From NCBI GenBank assembly GCA_910579275.1, contig CAJTTO010000002.1, positions 1-64,000 on the forward strand: a stretch of 64,000 nt of DNA, given 5' to 3'. Each line of letters opens with the position of its first letter. The first letter of the stretch is position 1. The translations under genes were made by a program, and so were the position numbers. Of this stretch, positions 45,497 through 54,806 are shown in pieces. The notes below the pieces were generated by a model. It was not told the origin of the DNA. It ran no database searches and saw only the letters and a program-made list of their open reading frames with translations. This DNA comes from an uncultured Lachnospiraceae bacterium (GTDB lineage: Bacteria; Bacillota; Clostridia; Lachnospirales; Lachnospiraceae).

Positions 45497-46888
45497 ATGG
45501 GCGCATTCATTCTATTTGGTGCAGGCGTGTATGCTAAAAAATATAAGGCATTACTTGAGTACCTAAAAATGGACTTTGATTATTTTACAGATAACGATAC
45601 CGCAAAGTGGGGGATGGTGCTTTATGAGAAAAAGGTTATTGCACCGCATGAATTAAAGAAATTTCCCGACTGTAGCATCATTATATCAAGTACGCATGAA
45701 ACTGCAATCAGGAAACAGCTTGCGGATATGGGAATGGAAAAGAATATTATCGGACTGGATACGCTGTATGCTTTATGCGAAAAGCAGATGCCTGAAAAAG
45801 TTTATAACGATACCAACACAGACGGCCATCACAAAACAATTCTGATAGACATGTATGAAGGCATCGGATGGGGCGGCACAGAATTATGGGCGGCTAATCT
45901 GGCATATGGACTGAAAGAAACAGGCTGTAAGGTTATTCTGATAGGAGAAAGAAAACAGCCTCCGCTTGAAAAAAAGTATGAGTTGATGGCAGAGCGGATT
46001 TCAGAAAAGGAGACAATAGCTGAAATGACGGCGCTGATAGAGAAAAACCTTCCGTGCGTTTTAGTTAATAACTTTGCAGGCTGTTTATTTATGGCGGCTT
46101 CGATTGTTAAAAAGAGGCATCCGGATAGGGTGAAGATTGTTTCGGTGATTCATAATGACAACAAAAGTCTTTTTGATGCCCATATGATGATGGCAGGATA
46201 TATTGATAAAATTTTTTGTGTCAGCAGCCAGATATGCAGGCATATGCAGATGATTTATGACTTTGATTTAAACCTTTACTATTTTAAAGAGCAGCCTGTC
46301 ACTTTGGATAACTCATGGGAAAGGAAATACAATAAATCCGGTTCATTGAGAATTGGTTATGCTGCCAGGCTTGTTAGGCAGCAAAAACGCGCGGATTTGA
46401 TTACGGATTTGATTGGAAGGCTGGAGAATAAGGGACTGAATTATTTTATGCAGATTGCCGGCGAGGGTGAATGTCTGCCGATGATAGAAAGATATTTAAA
46501 GGAAACAAAGATACCGAACAGGGTACAGCTTTTAGGCAGGCTTCCCAAAAGCGAGATGGACTCTTTCTGGAAGGGACAGGATGTCTTTGTCAATGTTTCG
46601 GAGTATGAGGGAACGAGCCTTTCCATGCTGGAAGCAATGGGATATGGATGTGTGCCTGTGGTCACGGATGTAAGCGGTGCAGGGGAATTTATCGAACAAG
46701 AAAAAAACGGCTGTATTTGTGACGTCGGTGATTTGGAAGGGATTGCAGGTTGTATTGCAGAGTTGGCGGACAACAGGGAGCTGCTAAAAATATATGGTGA
46801 CAGATGCCGCAGGATTGTACAGGATCGATGCAATCCTGACAGGTACATACAATATTGGACTGAAGAAGTGTTGGGGGAGTGGATATGA
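45497..46888 (+). CDS. GT4 glycosyltransferase with N-terminal YGAG-type Rossmann domain
   Basis: 463 residues. N-terminal about 2-90: AFILFGAGVYAKKYKALLEY and FTDNDTAKWG. GT4 part: IGWGGTELWAANLAYGLK for acceptor loop, RIGYAARLVRQQKRADL, and EYEGTSLSMLEAMGYGCVPV with the donor-binding Glu pair. Closest family is retaining GT4. It ends with an ATGA overlap to the SDR gene at 46885. Confidence 0.84.
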   Translation: MGAFILFGAGVYAKKYKALLEYLKMDFDYFTDNDTAKWGMVLYEKKVIAPHELKKFPDCSIIISSTHETAIRKQLADMGMEKNIIGLDTLYALCEKQMPEKVYNDTNTDGHHKTILIDMYEGIGWGGTELWAANLAYGLKETGCKVILIGERKQPPLEKKYELMAERISEKETIAEMTALIEKNLPCVLVNNFAGCLFMAASIVKKRHPDRVKIVSVIHNDNKSLFDAHMMMAGYIDKIFCVSSQICRHMQMIYDFDLNLYYFKEQPVTLDNSWERKYNKSGSLRIGYAARLVRQQKRADLITDLIGRLENKGLNYFMQIAGEGECLPMIERYLKETKIPNRVQLLGRLPKSEMDSFWKGQDVFVNVSEYEGTSLSMLEAMGYGCVPVVTDVSGAGEFIEQEKNGCICDVGDLEGIAGCIAELADNRELLKIYGDRCRRIVQDRCNPDRYIQYWTEEVLGEWI

Positions 46889-47952
46889 GGATACTGCAGA
46901 ATGAAATGTACAAGACAGATATTACACGTATATTGGAAATGGATCTCCCATGGGAGACACTAGATAATAAGACGATTTTGATAACGGGAGCCACGGGCAT
47001 GATTGCCTCTGTCATCATTGACATACTGATGAGACGGAACAGCGAATACGGACAGCATATACATATTTATGCGGTGAGCCGCAATGGAGAAAAAGCAAAA
47101 GAGCGGTTTCATGCGTACTGGGATAATCCGGATTTTACATGGTTTCGTCATGACATTACCGAACCGCTGCCGGAATCAGGGAAATTTGACTATATCCTCC
47201 ACGCGGCAAGCAATACGCATCCTAGGGCGTATTCCACTGACCCGATAGGCACAATAACGGCAAATGTGCAGGGAACATATTATCTGCTGAAGTACGCTTC
47301 CAGCCACCAGTGCGAGCGCTTTTTCTTCTTTTCATCTGTGGAAATCTATGGGGAAAACAAGAATGATGTGGATAAGTTTGATGAAAAATATCTGGGGTAT
47401 ATTGACTGCAATACAACGCGCGCAGGGTATCCGGAAAGCAAGCGTCTCGGGGAGGCGCTCTGCAATGCTTTTGCGGCGCAGAAAGGACAGGACTTTGTCA
47501 TTGGAAGATTCTCTCGGGTCTATGGGCCGACAATGTCCGGGGAGGATTCCAAGGCAGTCGCTCAGTTTATCCGGAAGGCGGTGTCCGGGGAGGATATTGT
47601 GTTAAAAAGTGCGGGAAATCAGCTCTATTCGTATACTTATGTGGTTGATGCCGCATCGGCTGCCCTGTATCTTTTGCTAAGGGGGGAAAAGGGAGACGCG
47701 GTAAACGTTGTTGACGCCCAGTCTGATATTACGCTGCGGGATTTGGCATCCTTTCTTGCAAGGGAGGCAGAAACAAATGTGGTGTTTGAGCTGCCTGATG
47801 ATACGGAGCGTGCGGGGTATTCCACCGCAACAAAGGCTGTTTTGGATGGAACAAAGCTTGCGCAGCTTGGCTGGGAAACGTTCACCCCGATATCACAGGG
47901 ACTAGGCAGGACAGTGCGGATTTTAAGGCAGATAAAGGAGAGGGAAGAATGA
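46885..47952 (+). CDS. NAD-dependent extended SDR, dTDP-glucose 4,6-dehydratase-like
   Basis: 355 residues. ILITGATGMIAS is the NAD motif; FFSSVEIYGE then YPESK supply the Ser/Tyr/Lys catalytic set; SYTYVVDAASA is typical of extended SDRs. It probably dehydrates or epimerises an NDP- or CDP-linked sugar. The following IspD-like genes suggest a CDP-linked substrate, but that is inference. ATGA overlaps at both ends (46885-46888 and 47949-47952) tie it to its neighbours. Confidence 0.82.
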   Translation: MRILQNEMYKTDITRILEMDLPWETLDNKTILITGATGMIASVIIDILMRRNSEYGQHIHIYAVSRNGEKAKERFHAYWDNPDFTWFRHDITEPLPESGKFDYILHAASNTHPRAYSTDPIGTITANVQGTYYLLKYASSHQCERFFFFSSVEIYGENKNDVDKFDEKYLGYIDCNTTRAGYPESKRLGEALCNAFAAQKGQDFVIGRFSRVYGPTMSGEDSKAVAQFIRKAVSGEDIVLKSAGNQLYSYTYVVDAASAALYLLLRGEKGDAVNVVDAQSDITLRDLASFLAREAETNVVFELPDDTERAGYSTATKAVLDGTKLAQLGWETFTPISQGLGRTVRILRQIKEREE

Positions 47953-48653
47953 ATATAGCATTACTGCTGGCAGCAGGCATTGACCCGACATTCCGGATGG
48001 ACATTCCAAAACAGTTCGTAAACGTATACAACAGACCCATGATTGTATACACCATGGAAATTTTCCAGAGCCACCCGGAAATTGATGCCATGATGGTGGC
48101 ATGCCTTAAAGGCTGGGAGAACATGGTTGCGGCATACGCAAAACAGTTTGGCATCACCAAGCTTAAATGGGTTATACAGGGTGGAGGAACCGGACAGGAA
48201 ACGTCAAAAATAGCGACGGATAATCTGATGGAGTCCTGTTCGGCAGACGATATCATTGTCATTCACGATGCAATACGTCCCATGGTTTCGCATGAAATTA
48301 TATCGGACAGTATTTATACCTGTAAAAAAAAGGGGATGGGAGTCGCGGCGGTGACTTCCATGGACAATGTCATGATGACGGACGATGGCATAACGGGAAG
48401 GCTTTCTATCTCAAGGTATGCATTCCGGCGTATACAGACGCCGCAGACGTTCTACCTAGGTGAGCTGAAGAAGGCACATGAGGAAGCGCTGGAAAAAGGC
48501 ATCGTCTCTGAGAATGATACCAACAACATGATATCAAGACTGGGCAGAAATGTAAATTTTTCAAAAGGCTCCGATTTGAACCTCAAGATTAATACAGTGG
48601 AGGACGTGGCGATGTTCAAGGCGCTTTATGCCATGAAAAACGGAGATATTTAG
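47949..48653 (+). CDS. IspD/TarI-like nucleotidyltransferase 1, altered nucleotide loop
   Basis: 234 residues, the size of IspD/TarI cytidylyltransferases. PKQFVNVYNRPMIVYT and VIHDAIRPMVS match the family (Lys and Asp contacts). The glycine-rich loop normally AAGxGxRM reads AAGIDPTFRMDIPKQ here, missing the second glycine. Arg is conserved. This may shift nucleotide preference or weaken activity. It likely makes a CDP-polyol or CDP-sugar rather than the isoprenoid intermediate, because a second copy stands next to it in a glycan locus. Coupled to the SDR gene by ATGA overlap. Confidence 0.75.
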   Translation: MNIALLLAAGIDPTFRMDIPKQFVNVYNRPMIVYTMEIFQSHPEIDAMMVACLKGWENMVAAYAKQFGITKLKWVIQGGGTGQETSKIATDNLMESCSADDIIVIHDAIRPMVSHEIISDSIYTCKKKGMGVAAVTSMDNVMMTDDGITGRLSISRYAFRRIQTPQTFYLGELKKAHEEALEKGIVSENDTNNMISRLGRNVNFSKGSDLNLKINTVEDVAMFKALYAMKNGDI

Positions 48654-48814
48654 GAGTGGTATATAATACTGGCGGTCGAAAAGACTGACCGCGCAGTATA
48701 ATGTGATGCACACAGCCGCATAAGGAAATATGCCGCTTCGCGGCTGCGGCTGGCGCGATACTCACGGCAGATTTTATCTGTCGTGAGTATAACACAAGAG
48801 AGGAGTGGATGGAT
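48654..48814. repeat. Intergenic region with three strong hairpins between the two IspD-like genes
   Basis: Three inverted repeats in 161 bases: ATACTG-CGGTC/GACCG-CAGTAT (48666-48677 with 48687-48699), GCCGC/GCGGC around TTC (48732-48744) flanked by AGCCGC/GCGGCT, and a 15-bp stem with a TTT loop (48758-48790). None has a T-run. No ORF is present. The density of structure is notable against the otherwise nearly gapless locus; it could be a repeat element or a regulatory RNA. Confidence 0.55.
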
Positions 48815-49549
48815 GTGAATATTGCATTGATACTGGCAGGGGGAAGCGGCTCACGGACGGAGCAATCCGTACCCAAACAGTTTATCAGCATCTATGAGAA
48901 ACCCATTATTGTCTATACGCTGGAGGCTTTCCAGCGCCACCCCAAGGTAGACGCAATCATTGTCTCGTGTATTGACGGCTGGCATGATGTACTGAAAAGC
49001 TATGCGGCTGCGGACGGTATTGACAAACTGCGCTGGATTGTGGATGGGGGGGATAATGGACAGTCATCCGCCCGGAATGCACTTTTGGCACTGGAGGATA
49101 CCTGCCGCGAGGATGATATCGTGATTATACATGATGCGGTTCGTCCGATGATTTCCGAGGAGATTATCACGGACTGCATTGAAAAAGCACAGGAGTATGG
49201 TTCGGGGCTTTCGGCTGTTCGCTGTCAGGAGACCATTATGCGGACAGAGGACGGAAAGTGTGGACACACAGGGATTGACAGAAACGACATCATGCGTGTG
49301 CAGACGCCGCAGGCTTACAGATTCGGGAATGCACTCTGGGCGCACAGGGAAGCACTGAAAAGGGGAATTACCAATGCGGTTTATACCAACACCTTGATGA
49401 TGGAGCTTGGGGAGGAACTGCATTTTTCATATGGTTCCAATAAGAATATTAAGATTACGACACTTGAGGATATCGACATTTTCAAGGCTCTTTATATAAC
49501 GAAACGGGATGCATGGCTAAAAGGTTCAGACAAAATAAGTTCGATATAA
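48815..49549 (+). CDS. IspD/TarI-like nucleotidyltransferase 2
   Basis: 244 residues. LAGGSGSRTEQSVPKQF has the intact glycine-rich loop; VIHDAVRPMIS and MRVQTPQAYR match IspD/TarI. It would transfer CMP from CTP to a polyol or sugar phosphate. The start is assigned to the GTG at 48815 because it aligns with the paralogue start (MNIALL versus here VNIALI) and GAGG sits 9 nt upstream; an ATG at 48809 is too close to that site. A G7 run at 49036-49042 is inside the coding region but far from the start. AGAGGAG at 48799-48805. Confidence 0.8.
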   Translation: MNIALILAGGSGSRTEQSVPKQFISIYEKPIIVYTLEAFQRHPKVDAIIVSCIDGWHDVLKSYAAADGIDKLRWIVDGGDNGQSSARNALLALEDTCREDDIVIIHDAVRPMISEEIITDCIEKAQEYGSGLSAVRCQETIMRTEDGKCGHTGIDRNDIMRVQTPQAYRFGNALWAHREALKRGITNAVYTNTLMMELGEELHFSYGSNKNIKITTLEDIDIFKALYITKRDAWLKGSDKISSI

Positions 49550-49568
49550 AGGTTTTAGGGGGGATAAA

Positions 49569-51896
49569 ATGCTTAGATTTCTTGATGAGGATTTGGTGGA
49601 CAGCAATGCTGTGCGGATTGCTCCGAACACATTTAATCTTGATGCTTATCTTTGGAAAGCGTGTAGAAGAGCAGTGAGAAAAAGTGCATATTTGTGTGAT
49701 GGTTCCATCAATATTTTTCCGCTGGTAAACCATCAGGCTCAAATGATAGCTTATGGATATCAGGATTATGAGGCAAATAGGGAACTTCGTATGTTAAGGG
49801 AATTGACGCAATGTAAGAATGCACTGCAGTTTGGCGATGTATTTCCTGATTACAAGGAAGTTGTTATCTGCGGATGCAATGAGCTGGCGGTCGGTTTTGC
49901 CGACTATCTTGCAATGCTTGGTATTAAAATTTCGGTGATTGGAAAATATTGGAACTACTTTGGATACGACAGCAGCTGTAATGCTGATTTCGATGGACGG
50001 GGAAAGCTTGTAATTTTTGCGGAAGGCACTGCATTGCAGGACGGCGATTTGACATGGCGGGTGCGGAAAAGTGTTTCTGCTGAATTTGAATGTATTGACA
50101 AAATATATGAAACAAATGTGTTGGAGGGGAAAATCCGTGACACCATAGGAAATTTTGAAGATTTCATATGCCGTTTGGAAGGGGAAGATGAAATTGTAAT
50201 TTTGGGAGATGGAAGAGAATCACAGGATGCATATGATTTATTTTTAAAACATGGGATTGATATATGCGGATTTGCAACTGAAACCAAAAAACGGAAGAAG
50301 CTTTTGGGGAAAGAGGTAGTCAGTATCGATGAGGCTGTGACACAGTTCCATTCTCCCATTTTTGTGGAGTGCCATGGCCATAGGGGCGCACTGGGAGAAG
50401 AATATACAGAGTATTTTGATTATTGCGGGTATGAAAGGAATAAACAGTTTTTCTTGCTGCGGGATTATACGGATATTCCGGTAAGCAATCTCATTCATGT
50501 ATTGCATGGAAAAAAGGTGGTGCTGGCAGGTGACAGACGATTGAGCCGGATTTTGTCCCGATATCTGCATGCAGTCGAAAACGGAAATATTTCTATAAAG
50601 TGCATAGATATGGAACAAATGGAATCAGCGGAACAGGAAGAAATCGTATGTATGGTAGTTCCTGACTGCCATAGCAGGTTGAAAGATGTGCGGGAAAAAA
50701 GAAAATTGGAATATGCACAGTTTTTGTCAGGTCTGGAATCAGATAATTATACAGAGTATTTCGTAAGAAGCCGTTCATTTACGATAATTGACAGATACCT
50801 GAATCAGGGCAGGGAAAAGTATATGGTACCTGAACTGACACCGAAGGGGATTCTTTTGGGGAAAATACCACAATGGAGCGGAAATTACTTCTTTAAGGGG
50901 ATTATGGACGGGCATCCGGAGGTATTGCTATTGCCATATGCAGATTTCAATGATAATTTGTTTTGGTATTGTGTGCGATTGGCGGAGTATGAATCTGGTG
51001 AGATATTGCAGAATTTCTGGGAAATGTATGACAAGGAATCAGGCACCAGAGAAAGCGATTTTCCGGATCAGGAGAGATTTGAGTCAAGCCTTGCACGCTT
51101 TCTTCGGACGAGGAAGTCGTTTAGTTCGCAGGAGCTTTTTGTGATGTTTCACATTGCCTATGCGGAAATGCTCGGCAGAGAAAAAGTGTCTGACATTCAC
51201 CGGCTGGTTATTTACTGGGAACCGCATCATGTTGCACGGTTTGACTTTCCTCTTTTGGCAGAGTGGCTGAAAGACAGGAGGACAAACGGACAGACAGTAG
51301 AGCTGAGGCGGAATAATGTGGTCAGGACGGGATCGGCATGTGCAAGGGTAACGGAGCATCAATTAACACCGGTAGATCCATTTTACAATATGTTTCTTGA
51401 TGAATCATCATGGGGAGTACAGCCGGAGGATAATTTCGTATTCAAGCTGCGTTTTGAAGATATTAAATTACGTCCAAGGGAAATGCTGGAAACAGTATGT
51501 AAGAGAATGCGTATAGCATGGTCAGATAATATGCTGAAAACGACAAGCTATGGACAGCGTTTGTCATATCGGGGAAGTACTGATTTTGACTTGAGACCTG
51601 TATTCAATAATTATGCGGATTTTTTGTCAGGATTTGACCGTTTTAGAATTTCAATTGCATGCAGTCCATATCAGAAACGGTATGGATATACATATGAAAA
51701 CTGTCTCAATTTCTCAAGGAGAGAGATTCAGGATATGTTTCTTAAGCCTTTTTTGTTTGAAAGCAATGGGCTTTTTGAAAAGGATCGTATAACGCAGCTG
51801 AAAATTTACGAGTGGATAAAGTGGCAGCTATGGGATGTTAGGAAGCACATGGTTCTGGATGACATACAACCGGAGTTTGGGCAGATACAAATATAG
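49569..51896 (+). CDS. Sulfotransferase-like protein with several Rossmann-like domains
   Basis: 775 residues. The first 430 residues contain up to three Rossmann-type units: KEVVICGCNELAVGFADYL about 97-, DEIVILGDGRESQDAYDLF about 205-, and KKVVLAGDRRLSRILSRYL about 313-, resembling the YGAG domains of the locus. The C-terminal part (about 430-775) begins IPQWSGNYFFKGIMDGHPEV, which resembles the 5'-phosphosulfate-binding start of sulfotransferases (usually GRSGTTFL...DGHPEV) although the Gly-Arg-Ser-Gly core is altered. APS kinase and ATP sulfurylase follow 21 nt downstream, which supports a PAPS-dependent transfer. Function is inferred from this combination. Confidence 0.65.
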   Translation: MLRFLDEDLVDSNAVRIAPNTFNLDAYLWKACRRAVRKSAYLCDGSINIFPLVNHQAQMIAYGYQDYEANRELRMLRELTQCKNALQFGDVFPDYKEVVICGCNELAVGFADYLAMLGIKISVIGKYWNYFGYDSSCNADFDGRGKLVIFAEGTALQDGDLTWRVRKSVSAEFECIDKIYETNVLEGKIRDTIGNFEDFICRLEGEDEIVILGDGRESQDAYDLFLKHGIDICGFATETKKRKKLLGKEVVSIDEAVTQFHSPIFVECHGHRGALGEEYTEYFDYCGYERNKQFFLLRDYTDIPVSNLIHVLHGKKVVLAGDRRLSRILSRYLHAVENGNISIKCIDMEQMESAEQEEIVCMVVPDCHSRLKDVREKRKLEYAQFLSGLESDNYTEYFVRSRSFTIIDRYLNQGREKYMVPELTPKGILLGKIPQWSGNYFFKGIMDGHPEVLLLPYADFNDNLFWYCVRLAEYESGEILQNFWEMYDKESGTRESDFPDQERFESSLARFLRTRKSFSSQELFVMFHIAYAEMLGREKVSDIHRLVIYWEPHHVARFDFPLLAEWLKDRRTNGQTVELRRNNVVRTGSACARVTEHQLTPVDPFYNMFLDESSWGVQPEDNFVFKLRFEDIKLRPREMLETVCKRMRIAWSDNMLKTTSYGQRLSYRGSTDFDLRPVFNNYADFLSGFDRFRISIACSPYQKRYGYTYENCLNFSRREIQDMFLKPFLFESNGLFEKDRITQLKIYEWIKWQLWDVRKHMVLDDIQPEFGQIQI

Positions 51897-51917
51897 GAAG
51901 GAATATGGGGAACGGGT

Positions 51918-52436
51918 ATGGTAATATGGCTAATCGGCATCTCTGGTGCCGGAAAAACGACACTCGGGAGAAAATTGGAAACATTCTACAATAATAAAGG
52001 TCTAAAGACATATCTTCTGGACGGTGATGAGGTCAGAAGCCTGTTTGAAAACGATCTTGGCTACACGGACGCAGAAAGGGAGGCAAATATCAAACGCATC
52101 ATATTAGGCGCATACCTTTTGGACAGAAATGATATTATCGGAATCATCTGCAATATATCACCTTTCCAGCATTTGCGTGAATTGGCTCGGCGCAAAATAA
52201 AAGGCTACAATGAGATTTATCTCGACAAAGATATTCAGATTAGCATGAAGAATGACGTTAAGGGAGTATACAGGGAACATATGGGAAAAACGGATATCGT
52301 CGGACTAGGGCAGCGCTTCGATAAACCGGTAAGCTGTGACTTGCGTGTTCCTGTTGACAGCATGACAGAAGAGGAAGCTTTTGAGATGATTAAAGAATAT
52401 ATAGCGGAAAAGTATGGGGAGGAATATGATGGCTGA
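51918..52436 (+). CDS. cysC: Adenylylsulfate (APS) kinase
   Basis: 172 residues. P-loop GISGAGKTTLGRKL (Walker A 7-15), DGDEVRS and NIKRI are the standard APS kinase signatures. It phosphorylates APS to PAPS. Together with ATP sulfurylase next to it, it makes the universal sulfuryl donor. Its stop overlaps the next start by about 8 nt. There is no PAPS reductase in the window, so PAPS is more likely used by a sulfotransferase than for sulfate reduction. Confidence 0.88.
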   Translation: MVIWLIGISGAGKTTLGRKLETFYNNKGLKTYLLDGDEVRSLFENDLGYTDAEREANIKRIILGAYLLDRNDIIGIICNISPFQHLRELARRKIKGYNEIYLDKDIQISMKNDVKGVYREHMGKTDIVGLGQRFDKPVSCDLRVPVDSMTEEEAFEMIKEYIAEKYGEEYDG

Positions 52437-53484
52437 TATGTTAGCGATAGACGAGGAAACACTACAAGATATTATCAACATAGAGACGGGGCTTCTCTAT
52501 CCGTTAAAAGGATTTATGAATTATCAGGATTATGTGAGCGTTGTAAATCATTATACACTGGCAGACGGACAGGTTTTCACAATTCCTGTCACCCTTGATA
52601 TACCGGAGGATGCTGTTGTGAAGCCTGGGCAGACAGTACAACTATCCTTTCAGGGAAGGCATGTCGCGGATATTGAGGTGGAGGATAGCTATCATATAAC
52701 AGATGAGGAGCTTGAAAAAGTATTTTGCACGCTGGATATGGGGCATCCGGGGGTAAAAAAGGAGAAGAACCGCCATGCCCGCAGGGTGGGGGGAAAAACT
52801 TCCCTTGTTGACAGGACGTTGCTTGACGATGCCTTGCAGCCAAAGGACACTCGGCAGATTTTTGCCGCTAAGGGATGGAAAACAATAGCCGGGTTCCAGA
52901 CACGGAACCCGATTCACAAGGCACATGAACATTTACAGCGGATTGCTTTGGACGTATGTGACGGTTTATTTATAAACCCGATAATTGGATGGAAGAAAAA
53001 AGGGGATTTCACGCAGGAAGCAGTCATTGCAGCATATGAAAAAATGGTTCAGGAGTTTTATCCGGAAAAATCTGTGTATATGGCAGGATTAAAAACACAG
53101 ATGCGCTATGCCGGTCCGAGGGAGGCAGTTTTTCATGCGATCATAAGACGCAACTTAGGATGCACGCATTTTATCATAGGAAGAGACCATGCAGGGGTGG
53201 GAGGCTTCTACGGAGCATATGACGCACATAAGCTTGCACGGGGGCTGGCTGAAAAATATGATCTTGGCATACAGCTGCTGCTTTTGCATGAGCCGTATTA
53301 CTGCAGGAAGTGCGGGATGGTCGTTACTGAGCAAAGCTGCAGCCACTACACGACAGACAGGATTGAAATCAGCGGCACGATCATTCGCAGATACATTAAT
53401 CAAGGTACGATTCCGGATGAGATTATGCTGCGCAAGGAGATTTTTGAGGCAATTCTTGGCTGCGGACAGATTTTCATAGAATAA
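52429..53484 (+). CDS. sat: Sulfate adenylyltransferase (ATP sulfurylase)
   Basis: 351 residues. QTRNPIHKAHE (ATP-binding HxxH-type motif) and GRDHAGVGGFYG are the family signatures. It forms APS from sulfate and ATP. Start at the ATG 52429, 6 nt after GGGGAGG; ATGs at 52414 and 52426 are too close to that site. It lacks the C-terminal APS-kinase-like domain of fungal enzymes. Length is near that of the short bacterial, Sat-type homo-oligomers. Confidence 0.88.
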   Translation: MADMLAIDEETLQDIINIETGLLYPLKGFMNYQDYVSVVNHYTLADGQVFTIPVTLDIPEDAVVKPGQTVQLSFQGRHVADIEVEDSYHITDEELEKVFCTLDMGHPGVKKEKNRHARRVGGKTSLVDRTLLDDALQPKDTRQIFAAKGWKTIAGFQTRNPIHKAHEHLQRIALDVCDGLFINPIIGWKKKGDFTQEAVIAAYEKMVQEFYPEKSVYMAGLKTQMRYAGPREAVFHAIIRRNLGCTHFIIGRDHAGVGGFYGAYDAHKLARGLAEKYDLGIQLLLLHEPYYCRKCGMVVTEQSCSHYTTDRIEISGTIIRRYINQGTIPDEIMLRKEIFEAILGCGQIFIE

Positions 53485-53528
53485 GTGGGAACGGAATCGT
53501 TACGAATAAACAAGGAAAGAGGCTTTTT

Positions 53529-54806
53529 ATGAAACTTGCGACACTGGCAGATAATGAAATTATGATTACACTGACCGCTCTGGCGTGTCTGCTTGCCGGA
53601 GCTTTTGTCGTCGGAAGGTTGTTTGAAAGACTACAGGCACCAAAGGTTGTCGGAGAGATTATCGGTGGAATGCTTTTTGGCGGGACTTTTCTTGGGGCGA
53701 TAGCACCGGATTTAATGGGGCGGTTATTTAACGGCTACAGTGAGGAAGGAAAGGTATTAAATATATTCTATCAGCTTGGACTTTCTTTCCTGATGTTTTC
53801 CTCGGGGTATAACACGGCGATAGATTTGCAGAGGAAAAATGCAAGGATATTTTTCTCACTGTTTATTGGTTCCACACTGATTCCGATGGTGATGGGACTT
53901 GCTTTTGTGAAAGGGTTTGCACCGTATTTTATCGGCACGGCTGACAGTTATGTCTCATTTTTGCTGGTATTTATTATCGGTATTGCAATAACCTCCATAC
54001 CGGTCATTTCCAAAATATTTTTTGATATGGGGATTATCAATACCCGCTTTGCCAATGTGGTTTTGACAGCTTCTACATTACAGGATTTGTGTCTGTGGAT
54101 TCTGCTGAATACTGCCATAGACATTGCACTGTCAGAAGAACTTAATATCTGGAATATGTGTGTGGTGATTTTTCTGACACTCTCGCTGTTTCTGGCAGTA
54201 AATTTTATTGGCAGGAAACTCGAAAAGATAAATGTTCAGATAAGCAATGCATCATTTATGCAGGTATGCTTTATTAGTCTGTTTTTCATTGTGGCGGCTT
54301 TGGGATGCCTGAAAATCAATATGATGTACTCTGCGTTTCTGACAGGATACATTATCAGGGGAATTACGAATAAGGATAAGAATGCTGCGGAAAAAGTAAA
54401 GTGCATAACGGATTTTTCGTTTGCTTTTTTCGTGCCGGTATATTTTGCACTTGTGGGAATCCAGCTGAACCTCATCCATAATTTTTCCCTGTTTCGGTTT
54501 GCAGCATTTTTTGCGATTGCATTTGCACTGGAATGGATAGGTACTGTGGTGGTGCTGATAATAGCAACCAGTTTAAGGCGCAGGGTGATATGGAACTTTG
54601 GCATCACGATGAATGCGCGCGGAGGTCCCGGGATAGTGCTTGCAACAGTGGCGTACAACTATGGCATTATCAACACGGAATTTTTTACGGTGCTGATTTT
54701 GACAACGATGCTTTCATCCCTGATTGCGGGTTATTGGCTGCGGGGGCAGCAGAAAAAAGACGAATCGGTTTTTGAAAAACTGACCAAGGAGGAGACAATA
54801 CAATGA
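53529..54806 (+). CDS. CPA2-type cation:proton antiporter
   Basis: 425 residues with about 11-13 hydrophobic helices. VGEIIGGMLFGG and the C-terminal MNARGGPGIVLATVAY match the Na+/H+ exchanger (KefB/NhaS-like) family; no RCK or TrkA-N domain follows. It exchanges K+ or Na+ for protons across the plasma membrane. Why it sits in a sulfate-activation operon is unclear; it could adjust ion balance connected with sulfate or anionic glycan export. The pyruvate-kinase-like gene overlaps its stop (ATGA at 54803-54806). Confidence 0.85.
   Translation: MKLATLADNEIMITLTALACLLAGAFVVGRLFERLQAPKVVGEIIGGMLFGGTFLGAIAPDLMGRLFNGYSEEGKVLNIFYQLGLSFLMFSSGYNTAIDLQRKNARIFFSLFIGSTLIPMVMGLAFVKGFAPYFIGTADSYVSFLLVFIIGIAITSIPVISKIFFDMGIINTRFANVVLTASTLQDLCLWILLNTAIDIALSEELNIWNMCVVIFLTLSLFLAVNFIGRKLEKINVQISNASFMQVCFISLFFIVAALGCLKINMMYSAFLTGYIIRGITNKDKNAAEKVKCITDFSFAFFVPVYFALVGIQLNLIHNFSLFRFAAFFAIAFALEWIGTVVVLIIATSLRRRVIWNFGITMNARGGPGIVLATVAYNYGIINTEFFTVLILTTMLSSLIAGYWLRGQQKKDESVFEKLTKEETIQ

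Noticed and set aside
49036..49042. G7 run in the second IspD-like gene as a phase switch
   Set aside because: Shorter than usual switch tracts and codes for a family-typical Gly-Gly; the reading frame is otherwise canonical.
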